From Lentibacillus lipolyticus (GTDB lineage: Bacteria > Bacillota > Bacilli > Bacillales > Amphibacillaceae), in the NCBI GenBank assembly GCA_004145795.1, contig SEIO01000003.1, positions 1 through 64,000 on the forward strand: DNA of 64,000 nt, read 5' to 3'. Under the pieces are notes generated by a model that did no database searches, was not told the origin of the DNA, and saw nothing but the letters and a program-made list of their open reading frames with translations. Made by a program: the position numbers and the translations under genes. Below, piece after piece: positions 11,185 to 20,838 of this stretch (positions within the stretch are counted from its first letter, which is position 1; the number at the start of each line of letters is the position of its first letter).

Positions 11185-11193
11185 TGTTATAAT
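11185..11193 (+). promoter_or_regulatory. Extended -10 promoter of cdaA operon
   Basis: TGTTATAAT (TGn plus perfect TATAAT at 11188-11193), without a clear -35. About 48 nt before the cdaA start. Confidence 0.5.
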
Positions 11194-11241
11194 GAAAACG
11201 GCTAAGATTTATTGTACATATGTGCGGAAGGAAGTGTGAAC

Positions 11242-12057
11242 GTGCTTGATGGGGGATTTCTTGACCTGCTTCGAATCGGCGTAGACATAGCTCTCGTCTG
11301 GTATGTTTTGTATAAATTAATCATGCTGATCAGAGGTACCAAGGCAATTCAGCTGCTGAAAGGTATTGTCGTTGTTTTGCTCGTCTGGGCGTTTAGCATT
11401 GTGTTTGAACTGCATACGATTCAATATATTACAAACCAGGTCATTAAGTGGGGTTTTGTTGTCATTATCATATTATTCCAGCCTGAACTTAGGAGGGCGT
11501 TGGAGCAGCTTGGCCGCGGGAATATATTTTCACGGGGATCAAGTTCTGAGGAAGAAGTGCTGGAGAAGAAAGTGGACGCGATTGTTCAATCATGTCAGTA
11601 TATGGCTAAGCGACGAATTGGTGCGCTGATCTCCATCGAGCGTGAAACAGGAATAGATGATTATGCAGAAACAGGGATTTCGGTAGGTGGTAAACTGACA
11701 CATCAATTGCTGACAAACATCTTCACTCCTAATACACCACTTCATGATGGGGCCGTTATTATTAAAGACGAAGAAATTTCGGCAGCAGCCTGTTATTTGC
11801 CTTTGTCCGAGAGCCCATTTATTTCAAAAGAGCTGGGTACCAGACACCGGGCGGCAATGGGTATCAGCGAAGTTACCGACGCCATTACGATTGTTGTGTC
11901 GGAGGAGACAGGAAGTATATCCTGTACGGAAAATGGTGAAATGAAGCGGAACTTTGACCAGGAAGGACTGCGCCAGTACCTTCGGGAAAAACTGTCTTTG
12001 TCATTACGAGCCTCTGAATCCAAGTCACGCCATCAGAGGGGGAAAAAGAATGGATAA
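11242..12057 (+). CDS. cdaA: Diadenylate cyclase CdaA
   Basis: 271 residues, close to the 273 of B. subtilis CdaA. Makes c-di-AMP from two ATP at the membrane. About three membrane segments fill residues 9-80; the DAC domain follows with DGA at 169-171 and RHR at 201-203, both needed for catalysis. The GTG at 11242 is chosen because GGAAGGAAG ends 7 nt before it; longer frames lack a binding site. It overlaps cdaR by 8 bp, and glmM follows: the conserved cdaA-cdaR-glmM cluster in which CdaR and GlmM modulate the cyclase. Confidence 0.96.
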   Translation: MLDGGFLDLLRIGVDIALVWYVLYKLIMLIRGTKAIQLLKGIVVVLLVWAFSIVFELHTIQYITNQVIKWGFVVIIILFQPELRRALEQLGRGNIFSRGSSSEEEVLEKKVDAIVQSCQYMAKRRIGALISIERETGIDDYAETGISVGGKLTHQLLTNIFTPNTPLHDGAVIIKDEEISAAACYLPLSESPFISKELGTRHRAAMGISEVTDAITIVVSEETGSISCTENGEMKRNFDQEGLRQYLREKLSLSLRASESKSRHQRGKKNG

Positions 12058-13276
12058 TTGGTTTAAAAGTCCATGGTTTGTTCGTGCCATTTCCCTGGCT
12101 TTTGCTATTGCATTGTATGTATTTGTGCAGGTGGAGATGGATCAGTATCAAAATGAATCCCGGCTGCTTCCGAACACAAACGCAGACATTCAGACGATTG
12201 AGAATGTCCCGGTAAATATACGGATTAATGAGGAGAAATATGTTGTCAGCGGAGTTCCCGAATTTGCTGCCGTTTCACTAGAAGGTACAACAGGCACATT
12301 GACAGCAACGGCCCGTAATCAGAACTTTGACATATATGTGGATTTGGAGGGACTAAAACCAGGTACCCACACTGTTGAGCTGAAGCATACTGGTGTACCC
12401 AAAGAATTGAACGTCTATATTGAACCAAAAACGATTGAGGTTACAATAGAACAACGCGCATCGAGGGATTTTGCGATAGCGGTTGATTATATTAATCAAG
12501 ATAAGCTTCCCGAAGGCTATCAAATTGACAGTTCACAAACAGAACCCAAACAGGTAACGATCACAAGTTCCAAAGAAATAATTGATCAGATTGCTATTGT
12601 AAAGGCATTTGTGGATGTCGCAGGGGTCGAGGAAACGATTGACAGCCGAGAAGTACCAGTGAAAGTGTATGATGCAAGAGGAAATGAACTGAATGCCCAT
12701 GTAGAGCCACCAAGTGTCAACGTTTCGGTTCAAATCAGTAATCCAAGCAAAACGGTTCCGGTGAGTGTAGCCACTGCAGGCGAATTGCCGGATGGGTATT
12801 CATTGACATCCATATCTGCTAACATGGATGAGGTGAAAGTGTTCGCAACTAGCGAAACGTTGCAAAACATAGAGGAGATATCCACCAAAAAAATAGACTT
12901 AGCTGATATTACAGAATCAGGGACAATTAATGTTGGACTGGCCCTGCCAGATGGTGCAAATGTCCCGGGAAAGGATGCTGTTGAGGTGACAGTCGAACTG
13001 GAACAGTCGAAGATATTTAAAAATGTTCCAATCAGTACAGAAAACCTTCCTGATGGTCAAGACGTAACATTTATTGATCCGGAAAGTCCGGAAATGAACC
13101 TTACTGTAACAGGAAGTCAAAGCAAAGTCAGTGAAATTTCTAAAGACGATTTAAGCATTACCCTGGATGCAGCGGGGCTGGGAAACGGTGAGCACGAAGT
13201 TTCTGTTTCCGTGGATGGACCCGGAGATGTAGACATAAACAGTGAATTTGAACAAGTAGCCATTGAAATTTCGTGA
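12050..13276 (+). CDS. cdaR: CdaA regulator CdaR (YbbR-domain protein)
   Basis: 408 residues. One N-terminal membrane anchor (about residues 10-27) is followed by a long beta-rich extracytoplasmic region of four YbbR-type repeats, with recurring segments such as VPVNIRI, VPVSV and VPIST at repeat starts. CdaR is known to bind and adjust CdaA. The ATG at 12050 lies inside the end of cdaA and follows AGAGGGGGAAA; upstream in-frame codons overlap cdaA and are rejected. Confidence 0.93.
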   Translation: MDNWFKSPWFVRAISLAFAIALYVFVQVEMDQYQNESRLLPNTNADIQTIENVPVNIRINEEKYVVSGVPEFAAVSLEGTTGTLTATARNQNFDIYVDLEGLKPGTHTVELKHTGVPKELNVYIEPKTIEVTIEQRASRDFAIAVDYINQDKLPEGYQIDSSQTEPKQVTITSSKEIIDQIAIVKAFVDVAGVEETIDSREVPVKVYDARGNELNAHVEPPSVNVSVQISNPSKTVPVSVATAGELPDGYSLTSISANMDEVKVFATSETLQNIEEISTKKIDLADITESGTINVGLALPDGANVPGKDAVEVTVELEQSKIFKNVPISTENLPDGQDVTFIDPESPEMNLTVTGSQSKVSEISKDDLSITLDAAGLGNGEHEVSVSVDGPGDVDINSEFEQVAIEIS

Positions 13277-13351
13277 TGACGTGAGCGATGAGGCTGTTTA
13301 CTTGTCAATGCTCTTATGAATGGTGAAACGGAAATAAAGGAGAGGTACAAC

Positions 13352-14701
13352 ATGGGAAAGTATTTTGGAACAGATGGTGTCAGAGGGGTAGCCAATACCG
13401 AATTGACACCAGAATTGGCATATAAGTTAGGGCGATTTGGGGGTTATGCTCTGACGAAAGGTGCTGAAAAACCAAAGGTCCTGGTTGGTCGGGATCCGCG
13501 CGCGTCGGGTCATATGCTTGAAGGAGCACTTGTTGCCGGCCTGTTGTCCATTGGTGCGGAAGTAATGCGTCTGGGGATTATCTCCACACCAGGTGTAGCA
13601 TATTTGACAAAAGCAACACACTCAGAGGCGGGAGTAATGATATCTGCCTCCCATAATCCAGTAGAGGACAACGGTATTAAATTTTTTGGTCCGGATGGTT
13701 TCAAACTGTCGGATGATGAGGAAAATGAAATTGAGTTACTGATGGAAGCGGAAGATAATCTGCCACGGCCATCAGGAGTTGATATTGGTGTTGTCAACGA
13801 TTACTTTGAAGGTGGGCAAAAGTATCTCTCCTTCCTGAAGGATTCTATTGACAATGATTTTGAGGGACTGGAAATTGCACTGGATTGTGCCCATGGTTCG
13901 ACCTCCAGTCTTGCTGCACATTTATTTGCTGACCTCGAGGCTGAAATCCAATCAATTGGTGCATCCCCGAATGGACTGAACATTAATGATGGCGTCGGTT
14001 CTACGCAGCCTGAAGCATTACAGAAATTAGTGAAAGAAAAAGGTTCCGATGTCGGCCTTGCTTTTGATGGCGATGGTGATCGATTGATTGCCGTCGATGA
14101 AAAGGGAAATATAGTTGATGGCGACCAGATTATGTATGTTTGCGGCAAACATTTAAATCAAAAAGGTTTGCTTCGTCATCATACGGTTGTTTCCACTGTT
14201 ATGAGCAATCTTGGTTTTTACAAAGCGCTTGAAGAGAATGGAATGCGCAGTGATAAAACGGCTGTAGGTGACCGGTATGTGATGGAGGAAATGCGCAATG
14301 GTGAGTATAACCTTGGCGGCGAACAATCCGGGCATGTTATTTTCCTTGATCACACCACAACAGGTGATGGGATGCTGACGGCTCTGCAGTTGGTAAACGT
14401 TATGAAGGAAACAGGAAAACCATTGTCTGAGCTAGCAGGCGAAATGGATATTTATCCGCAAGTGCTGAAAAATGTACGGGTCGTCGACAAGCATAAGGCC
14501 ATGACAAATCAACAGATCCAGGAAGCAATCGATAACGTGGAAGATGAAATGGGCGGGGAAGGACGTGTACTTGTACGGCCATCCGGAACGGAACCGCTTG
14601 TACGTGTGATGGTTGAGGCCCCGACGAAAGAGGATTGCGAAAAATATGCTTCCAAGATGGTTTCTGTTATAGATGATTTGCTTGGAATGAAAGATGAATA
14701 G
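13352..14701 (+). CDS. glmM: Phosphoglucosamine mutase
   Basis: 449 residues (family about 448). Converts glucosamine-6-phosphate to glucosamine-1-phosphate for UDP-GlcNAc and peptidoglycan synthesis. Signatures: FGTDGVRG at 5-12, phosphoserine loop MISASHNP with Ser100, metal-binding DGDGDR near 240, and the phosphate-binding RPSGTEP near the C-terminus. ATG 13352 follows AAAGGAGAGG; an upstream in-frame ATG at 13316 has no binding site. Third gene of the cdaA operon, ended by a strong terminator. In B. subtilis glmS follows directly; here it is 4 kb away. Confidence 0.97.
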   Translation: MGKYFGTDGVRGVANTELTPELAYKLGRFGGYALTKGAEKPKVLVGRDPRASGHMLEGALVAGLLSIGAEVMRLGIISTPGVAYLTKATHSEAGVMISASHNPVEDNGIKFFGPDGFKLSDDEENEIELLMEAEDNLPRPSGVDIGVVNDYFEGGQKYLSFLKDSIDNDFEGLEIALDCAHGSTSSLAAHLFADLEAEIQSIGASPNGLNINDGVGSTQPEALQKLVKEKGSDVGLAFDGDGDRLIAVDEKGNIVDGDQIMYVCGKHLNQKGLLRHHTVVSTVMSNLGFYKALEENGMRSDKTAVGDRYVMEEMRNGEYNLGGEQSGHVIFLDHTTTGDGMLTALQLVNVMKETGKPLSELAGEMDIYPQVLKNVRVVDKHKAMTNQQIQEAIDNVEDEMGGEGRVLVRPSGTEPLVRVMVEAPTKEDCEKYASKMVSVIDDLLGMKDE

Positions 14702-14710
14702 GTAGAAAAG

Positions 14711-14738
14711 CTTCTCCCTGAACGGGAGGAGTTTTTTT
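14711..14738 (+). terminator. Terminator after glmM
   Basis: CTTCTCCC pairs with GGGAGGAG (one G-T), 5-nt loop, seven T. Confidence 0.85.
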
Positions 14739-14937
14739 ATACATCGTTTTTCACATGGGAAACTTTTTTGTGCGAGTATGATTCCCTTGCATCTTGTCCA
14801 CTTTCCTTAGAGACCGCAACAAGATTGCCATAGACCCAGATGATTCCAGTTTGTTATGATAAAAATACTGTTTATGTCGTGGTGTAAATGGTTAAGGCTA
14901 ATTAGAGTGTGGAAGCAGGAATCTTGGGGGTAGGGTC

Positions 14938-15837
14938 ATGGATCGGGATCAACGCAGCCGTAAGGCACAATTTGCATCATGGATTGGCATTGTCGGTAAC
15001 CTGCTATTGGCTGCCATGAAAGGGGCAGCAGGATGGGTATCAGGAAGCCGTGCGCTGATTGCTGATGCAGCCCATTCCGCCTCGGACGTCGTCAGCTCCA
15101 TAGCTGTTCTAGCCGGAGTGCGGTATGCGAGTAAGCCACCTGATAAAGAACATCCGTATGGGCATGGGAAAGCGGAAAACATTGCTGCTATTATTGTTTC
15201 TATATTGCTTATTTTCGCAGGGATTGAGATTGCCTGGTCATCCATAAACGTATTTTGGGATGATAAACTTGAAGCACCAACTGGAATTGCGCTACTAGCC
15301 GTGATCATTTCGATTATTTCGAAAGAAGTGCTGTTTCAGTATAAATACCGGCTTGGCAAACGGATTAACAGTCCGGCACTGGTGACCGACGCCTGGCATC
15401 ATCGTTCAGATGCTTTATCATCACTGGGAGTCCTTGTTGGTGTAGGTGGAGCGATGATTGGAGAGCGGATTGGATGGAGTCAGCTTGTTTATCTTGATCC
15501 TATCGCTGGTGTCGCTGTTGCATTGCTCATCATTGTTCTCGGCTACAAAATGGCACGTGAATCGATTGATTTAGTGCTGGAGAATGTGCTGGATAATAAG
15601 GAAAGCAAGCGGTTTATCCTGACGGCAAAGAGTGTCACAGGCGTGAAGCAAATTGATGAAATACGGGCAAGAGTTCATGGAGCCTACGTGGTCGTTGATC
15701 TTAAAATCAGTGTGGATGCAGCCCTTGACGTTGAAGAAGCACACCACATTTCTAAGAACGTAAAACATAAACTGATGCGTGAACATGAGGATGTCAATGA
15801 TGTACTGGTCCATATTAACCCGTATACCCCTGACTAA
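14938..15837 (+). CDS. Cation diffusion facilitator (metal exporter)
   Basis: 299 residues. CDF proteins export divalent metals such as Zn, Fe, Mn or Cd in exchange for protons, as dimers in the inner membrane. About six membrane segments span residues 12-205. The metal-site motifs are present: DAAHSASD (Asp43, His46 or Asp50) in the second helix and DAWHHRSD (Asp151, His155, Asp158) in the fifth. The C-terminal cytoplasmic domain has conserved His and Asp residues (RVHG, VDAALDVEEAHH, VLVHINP). Metal specificity cannot be read from the sequence. It stands alone between glmM and the M6 protease. Confidence 0.9.
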   Translation: MDRDQRSRKAQFASWIGIVGNLLLAAMKGAAGWVSGSRALIADAAHSASDVVSSIAVLAGVRYASKPPDKEHPYGHGKAENIAAIIVSILLIFAGIEIAWSSINVFWDDKLEAPTGIALLAVIISIISKEVLFQYKYRLGKRINSPALVTDAWHHRSDALSSLGVLVGVGGAMIGERIGWSQLVYLDPIAGVAVALLIIVLGYKMARESIDLVLENVLDNKESKRFILTAKSVTGVKQIDEIRARVHGAYVVVDLKISVDAALDVEEAHHISKNVKHKLMREHEDVNDVLVHINPYTPD

Positions 15838-15930
15838 TAGGGGTAGAATGGTTGGAAAACGCTGCGAACTTTCACCTGTGTCTCGATATGAGCAGCAATG
15901 GCTAGTGAATGGGTTGCATTCATTATATAG

Positions 15931-15966
15931 AAAAAGACAGCCCCGCATTTGTGCGAGCTGTCTTTT
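15931..15966. terminator. Bidirectional terminator between CDF and M6 genes
   Basis: AAAAAGACAGC pairs with GCTGTCTTTT, with T on one side and A on the other, placed between convergent genes. Confidence 0.75.
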
Positions 15967-16037
15967 AACTTGTTGCCTCGGCATGGTTTGTAAATAATGA
16001 TCTAGTTGTCTGGACAACGTTTCTGCAGCGAAACTGA

Positions 16038-18041
16038 TTATTTCCCATTGCCAGGTCCAACACGTCGTGTAACCGTAGCCGATGCATTCGAATCTGTCTC
16101 AGACGTTACATCAAATGTCATTTCGGTTGGCGATGGCTGCTTATTACCCTTTCCGCCTTTCGGAATTTTAACGTATACTGGGACATTAACCGTTTCGCCT
16201 GCTTCAACTTCAATCACGTCATGTTCAAGCATCGTCTCCCAGTCGGACTGTGTATTAATATTTATCCGGAATAAATCGGCCGTTTCGCCTGTATTGTTCA
16301 CCTTAAAGTTATAGGTGGCTACTCTGCCAGGAACACCCCAGTCTACTTGTCCTTCTGTGGCTTCCACACCACGCTCATCATCCCCGCTTTCGTCCATATG
16401 ACGTACTGCAACACGGTAAGAAAGTGCACCTTCTTCATCACGGTTTTTATCCAGTACATAGAAGTGGAGTCGGTTGTGTTCATCCTGATACTCACTGACA
16501 ATCCCATCATCGGTGCCGGCCTTAAACAGGGCGTCCGACAGCTGGCGGTAATCCCCTTTTGAATACATGGCTTCAGTGCCGTCAGGTCTTATGAAGTCGA
16601 CTTGGTTAATATCTTCCGGATGAGAATCAATTACCCAGATATTTGGTGCTGATTCAGTATCTTTCGTCTTAGCCATCAGCACACCTGAGTCAGTCTGGAA
16701 AGAGTCGAATCCAACACGGTCAACAACCTCAATCGTGTAGTTATCATACCAGTCTTCTCCCCGCTGCATATCGGCACGCCAGTCATCTTCCAGGGAATTG
16801 ACAGGTGTTTTATCCTCATCCATTTCAATATTAATCCCCGTTACAACATCCGGACGACCAAACTCGCTTCCAGATGGCACCTCTCGAGCCAGGATATTTG
16901 CGAACATCGGCCCTTCTTCAGCTAATTCATCCCGATCCACATTAATGTATTGGTCTTCTGTTAAAAAGCCTTGCTTGATTTTATTCCGCAGCATGTGATG
17001 GGAAGGTGTTGATCCGCCCATTGTCGGCATTACATGGAAACGCGTATGTGGCCCGCCTGGTCCGTTAAAGCTGCCGCGGCTCATTAATGCCCAGGGTCCG
17101 GAATAAGAACGGGAAACTGGATCTGCGTATGGGTTATTATAATTATCAAGCAAATTCATGATATGGCCAAATTCATGTGCAAACGTACCCATACCACTGC
17201 TTTCCGCCTGTACGGACATACCATTTCGAATGTCTGCTCTGGACCAGATACTGCTGGCTGCAGTCCAGGATGTCCAATCGACATAACGGGTATTAGCATC
17301 ATTCGGCATATCGCCATATTTTGCCGGTGGCCCAAACTCATCGGATACCTCTTCAGGACTGTTAAACATCATTTCACCGAATTCCTGCCAAACCGCAGAT
17401 TCACTATATCCGGCATGCAAAACAAACGTAAAATCATACTCCTCACCTGATGCCTTAATATCAGCCTCTGCTTTTTCACGGGCTTCCTTCATCACATTAT
17501 AGGTCTCGTCATAACCATCAGGCATATTTTCTTGCTGGCCGAATTCCCCCATGCCGTATTCAAACTCATTATGGTCCATTCGGTATGTGCCAAATGCATC
17601 AATATCCACTGCCCATTTCCCGAAAGAGTTTTCGCGCCAGAACTGATTTATCGTTGTAAAATTGTTTAGTTTCTGAGGCTTCATCAGGAAATCTTCCCAG
17701 TATTGGGGAACATCTTCTCTGGGAATTCCTCCATTAATCGGGTTTCCGGCCAATCCTGACTCTTCTTCTTGTGTAATTATAAATTCACGGTCAGGAAAAT
17801 CCACTACAATTAATGCACCCTTAAGCTCTTTTTCTGGTTTAATATCTACGTCTTTCCAATCATACCCAGGTACTGGTTTATAATCCTCCCATGTCATGTT
17901 TTCTGGCAAAACCCAGGATTCCGTATCCACAGGCTTTGGAAATGATGCCTGGCCGGGTTTTGCTTCATAAACCGTAGCTGCTGAAGAGAATACAAATAAG
18001 AAAACCAGCATACCTAGTAACGACTTTCTAATAAACTGCAA
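16038..18041 (-). CDS. Secreted M6-family metalloprotease, immune inhibitor A-like
   Basis: 667 residues. Signal peptide: basic start, hydrophobic stretch about 8-23, cleavage likely near AATVYEA. Zinc motif HEFGH at 289-293, in FAHEFGHIMNLLD, typical of M6 peptidases. The region after about 560 looks beta-rich (VEAGETVNVPVYVKIP) and may be a C-terminal accessory domain. A TTG start is used, 8 nt after AAGGGAG. Such enzymes are secreted proteases; a nutritional role is as likely as virulence in a free-living species. It stands alone, convergent with the CDF gene, and separates glmM from glmS. Confidence 0.88.
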   Translation of the reverse strand: MQFIRKSLLGMLVFLFVFSSAATVYEAKPGQASFPKPVDTESWVLPENMTWEDYKPVPGYDWKDVDIKPEKELKGALIVVDFPDREFIITQEEESGLAGNPINGGIPREDVPQYWEDFLMKPQKLNNFTTINQFWRENSFGKWAVDIDAFGTYRMDHNEFEYGMGEFGQQENMPDGYDETYNVMKEAREKAEADIKASGEEYDFTFVLHAGYSESAVWQEFGEMMFNSPEEVSDEFGPPAKYGDMPNDANTRYVDWTSWTAASSIWSRADIRNGMSVQAESSGMGTFAHEFGHIMNLLDNYNNPYADPVSRSYSGPWALMSRGSFNGPGGPHTRFHVMPTMGGSTPSHHMLRNKIKQGFLTEDQYINVDRDELAEEGPMFANILAREVPSGSEFGRPDVVTGINIEMDEDKTPVNSLEDDWRADMQRGEDWYDNYTIEVVDRVGFDSFQTDSGVLMAKTKDTESAPNIWVIDSHPEDINQVDFIRPDGTEAMYSKGDYRQLSDALFKAGTDDGIVSEYQDEHNRLHFYVLDKNRDEEGALSYRVAVRHMDESGDDERGVEATEGQVDWGVPGRVATYNFKVNNTGETADLFRININTQSDWETMLEHDVIEVEAGETVNVPVYVKIPKGGKGNKQPSPTEMTFDVTSETDSNASATVTRRVGPGNGK

Positions 18042-18293
18042 ACTATCATCTCCCTTTTAGTTTATTCGTTACTTTAACACTATTCATGGTAGATTCACAG
18101 CAAATTATATCAAGAAAATTAAAAATAATAGAAAAGGTCTAGTTCTATTGGTTGGTTGTCGTGACTTTAGTAATAGTTTGCATTTGGAACGATCTTGAGC
18201 TGGCACTATTCACTTTAATCAAAAGATCTATATAGTAATGAACATACAAAAGGCAGCAAGCATAGATATATTACCATCCTAGCTAAAAAGTAA

Positions 18294-18322
18294 TTGACCA
18301 GTACACCTGTCTCGTTTAAAAT
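18294..18322 (+). promoter_or_regulatory. Sigma-A promoter of glmS
   Basis: TTGACC (18294-18299), 17-bp spacer, TAAAAT (18317-18322), about 75 nt before the ribozyme. The 18042-18293 stretch upstream shows nothing else convincing. Confidence 0.6.
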
Positions 18323-18399
18323 GTAAAAAGCCCTATTCGGATGTGAATTAGGTGGCTTCATTCAAATATAGAAAGGTGGGCAGACATAATTATTAAATA

Positions 18400-18560
18400 A
18401 AAGCGCCTGGACTATTTCTGTACGGTATGGAAGTAGTTGACGAGGAGGAGGTTATCGAAGTCAATCGGCGGGTACCTCCCGGCTGCACATCTCAGCCGTC
18501 ACCTCTTTTCCGAAAACAGTGAGGCGACTTGCTGCACAAAGGATTAGAGAAGATGGATTT
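18400..18560 (+). ncRNA. glmS ribozyme-riboswitch
   Basis: Self-cleaving RNA activated by glucosamine-6-phosphate, which lowers glmS mRNA when the product is plentiful. Recognised by AGCGCC at the cleavage site (cut expected between 18402 and 18403), the conserved core GTTGACGAGGAGGAGGTTAT near 18437, TCGGCGGGTACCTCCCGGCTG near 18465, and the 3' segment with GAGGCGACTTGCTGCACAAA near 18520. It lies about 115 nt upstream of glmS. The 3' edge is approximate. Confidence 0.93.
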
Positions 18561-18571
18561 AAAACACGGGA

Positions 18572-18670
18572 AAGGGGCAGCAATAAGCCCCGAAAAGAAG
18601 TCAGAGGTCAAACCTCTTTCGTTCTCAAAATAGAACATGGCTAGTTGCTGCCCCTTGCAATCCAAGGAGG
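18572..18670 (+). promoter_or_regulatory. Additional structured leader between ribozyme and glmS
   Basis: A 12-bp stem joins 18572-18583 to 18645-18656 and encloses hairpins AGAGGT-caa-ACCTCT (18603-18617) and GTTCT/AGAAC (18621-18636). A competing hairpin GGGGC/GCCCC (18574-18591) uses the 5' arm, and CCTTG/CAAGG (18653-18667) uses the 3' arm and covers part of the AAGGAGG ribosome binding site at 18664-18670. The base pairing is seen; a switching role is inferred. Confidence 0.55.
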
Positions 18671-18677
18671 AAGCGAC

Positions 18678-20480
18678 ATGTGTGGAATTGTAGGATATAT
18701 TGGACAGAATAATTCATTGGATATTTTACTGAACGGACTGGAAAAATTGGAGTACCGTGGGTATGATTCGGCCGGGATTGCATTATTGAATAATGAAAAT
18801 ATCAATTTATTCAAGGTGAAAGGACGAATTTCTGCACTGCGCAGCCATGTAAAAAATGCGACTGCGTCAACTGTCGGAATTGGGCATACGCGCTGGGCAA
18901 CACACGGCGCTCCAAGTGCGGAAAATGCACATCCGCATCAAAGTTCTTCAGGCAGATTTGCCATTGTCCATAACGGCGTCATTGAGAATTATCAGGATCT
19001 GAAAAGGGATTATCTCGACGGGGTTACTTTTGGCAGTGAAACGGATACCGAAGTCATCGTACAACTCATCGAAAAGAATGCTGAAACGTACGGGGACACA
19101 CTGGAAGCATTCCGTCAGACAATCAGCTTACTAAAAGGGTCCTATGCGGTTGCTCTAATCGACAGAGAAGACCAGGATACGATTTATGTTGCGAAGAATA
19201 AAAGCCCATTGCTCGTCGGTCTAGGTGACGGGTTTAATGTTGTTGCCAGTGACGCTATGGCCACACTGAAAGAGACAGATCAGTATCTGGAAATCAATGA
19301 CCAGGAAGTTGTTTTGCTGAATCGCCAATTTGTGAAAGTGCAGAAACTGGATGGAAGCCCTGTGAGCCGCAGCCCATTCACGGCTCAAATTGACGTTACT
19401 GATACGGAAAAAGGGACCTATCCACATTTTATGCTGAAAGAAATCGATGAACAGCCGTTTGTTATGCGCCGCATCATTCAGGAATATCAGAATGAACGCG
19501 ACAATTTGAAACTGGATAAAAATGTGCAGCGCGCCATGATGGCCTGTGACCGCATCTATATTATTGCAGCGGGCACTAGTTATCATGCCGGCCTAGTCGG
19601 TAAGCAATTTATGGAGAAAATGGCTGGAATACCAGTGGAAGTACATGTTGCTAGTGAATTTTCTTATAACATGCCGCTGTTATCGGAACAGCCGTTATTT
19701 GTGTTCATCTCACAAAGCGGGGAAACAGCGGACAGCCGCTCCGTATTAGTGAAAATAAAAGAAATGGGATACCCGGCTCTGACGATTACAAACGTGCCAG
19801 GTTCCACCCTTTCTCGTGAAGCAGATTATACACTGCATTTGCATGCCGGACCGGAAATTGCCGTGGCATCAACAAAAGCATATACCGCTCAAATCGCCGT
19901 TCTGGCAATCCTTGCAGTCGACACTGCACGTGCAAAAGGCCTGAAATTGGATTTCGACCCGATGCAAGAACTCGCCATTGCTGCGAACGCCATGGAAGTG
20001 TTGACAGACCAGAAGGAAGCAATCGAGACGCTTGTCCGCGAAAATCTAGGCACGAGCCGGAACGCTTTCTTCATCGGGCGCAGCACAGATTACTTCGTTT
20101 GTCTCGAGGGAGCGCTGAAACTGAAGGAGATATCCTATATTCAGGCAGAAGGCTTTGCCGGCGGTGAACTGAAGCATGGCACGATAGCGTTAATTGAAAA
20201 AGGAACGCCTGTTATTGCACTGGCAACACAGGAAAACGTCAATTATTCTATCCGCAGCAACGTACAGGAAGTTGTTGCACGCGGGGCCAATGACATGATT
20301 TTCAGTATGAAAGGCCTGGAACAGGATACCGATGCCTTTGTTCTGCCGCATGTCCATGAATTATTGACACCGCTTGTCAGTGCCGTGGCAATGCAATTGC
20401 TTGCTTATTATGCAGCATTACATCGTGACTGTGATGTAGATAAACCAAGGAATTTAGCGAAGAGTGTGACGGTGGAATAG
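18678..20480 (+). CDS. glmS: Glutamine-fructose-6-phosphate aminotransferase
   Basis: 600 residues. Makes glucosamine-6-phosphate from fructose-6-phosphate and glutamine, the entry to amino-sugar synthesis. The N-terminal Ntn glutaminase domain begins MCGIVGYIG, where Cys2 becomes the nucleophile, and includes TRWATHG. Two SIS isomerase domains follow (SQSGETADS, then [22 protein letters not shown]), and the sequence ends with the usual KSVTVE. ATG 18678 follows AAGGAGG by 7 nt; the start is fixed by the required Met-Cys. Regulated by the ribozyme upstream. Confidence 0.97.
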   Translation: MCGIVGYIGQNNSLDILLNGLEKLEYRGYDSAGIALLNNENINLFKVKGRISALRSHVKNATASTVGIGHTRWATHGAPSAENAHPHQSSSGRFAIVHNGVIENYQDLKRDYLDGVTFGSETDTEVIVQLIEKNAETYGDTLEAFRQTISLLKGSYAVALIDREDQDTIYVAKNKSPLLVGLGDGFNVVASDAMATLKETDQYLEINDQEVVLLNRQFVKVQKLDGSPVSRSPFTAQIDVTDTEKGTYPHFMLKEIDEQPFVMRRIIQEYQNERDNLKLDKNVQRAMMACDRIYIIAAGTSYHAGLVGKQFMEKMAGIPVEVHVASEFSYNMPLLSEQPLFVFISQSGETADSRSVLVKIKEMGYPALTITNVPGSTLSREADYTLHLHAGPEIAVASTKAYTAQIAVLAILAVDTARAKGLKLDFDPMQELAIAANAMEVLTDQKEAIETLVRENLGTSRNAFFIGRSTDYFVCLEGALKLKEISYIQAEGFAGGELKHGTIALIEKGTPVIALATQENVNYSIRSNVQEVVARGANDMIFSMKGLEQDTDAFVLPHVHELLTPLVSAVAMQLLAYYAALHRDCDVDKPRNLAKSVTVE

Positions 20481-20534
20481 TGAGTATCAAATCAAAAATA
20501 TGTTTATGGCTTTAAAATAAAGTCGCGATATTTT

Positions 20535-20571
20535 ACCCCCTTTGGATATACGCTGTCCAAAGGGGGTTTTA
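20535..20571 (+). terminator. Terminator after glmS
   Basis: ACCCCCTTTGGA pairs with TCCAAAGGGGGT, 9-nt loop, then TTTT. The remaining 20572-20763 before the next promoter shows no gene. Confidence 0.88.
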
Positions 20572-20763
20572 TGGTAAAAGTAAACATAATGATAGTTAAT
20601 GAACGGAACCAGAATTATCGACAGAAATTGCGAAGTAAAAGATTAAAATATTTCTTCTTAATCTTAGCAGCTCCTTTTACGACCAGTTGTTTGTAAGGGT
20701 GCCGTGTATTGACTGTGTTTCATTCTGCACAACCCCTGATATTTGTCAATCTAAATTAAATGG

Positions 20764-20792
20764 TTGTAAGCTGCACTCATACCAAGTATAAT
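20764..20792 (+). promoter_or_regulatory. Sigma-A promoter of the MFS exporter
   Basis: TTGTAA (20764-20769), 17-bp spacer, perfect TATAAT (20787-20792), 46 nt before the ATG. Confidence 0.65.
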
Positions 20793-20838
20793 GCGATAGT
20801 TAAACAACTTTTTTATTGTAAGAACAGGGGGAGAATAA

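Noticed and set aside
18328-18366. Imperfect hairpin upstream of the glmS ribozyme, considered as a terminator
   Set aside because: Mismatched stem; no gene on the minus strand for it to terminate and no T run on the plus strand.
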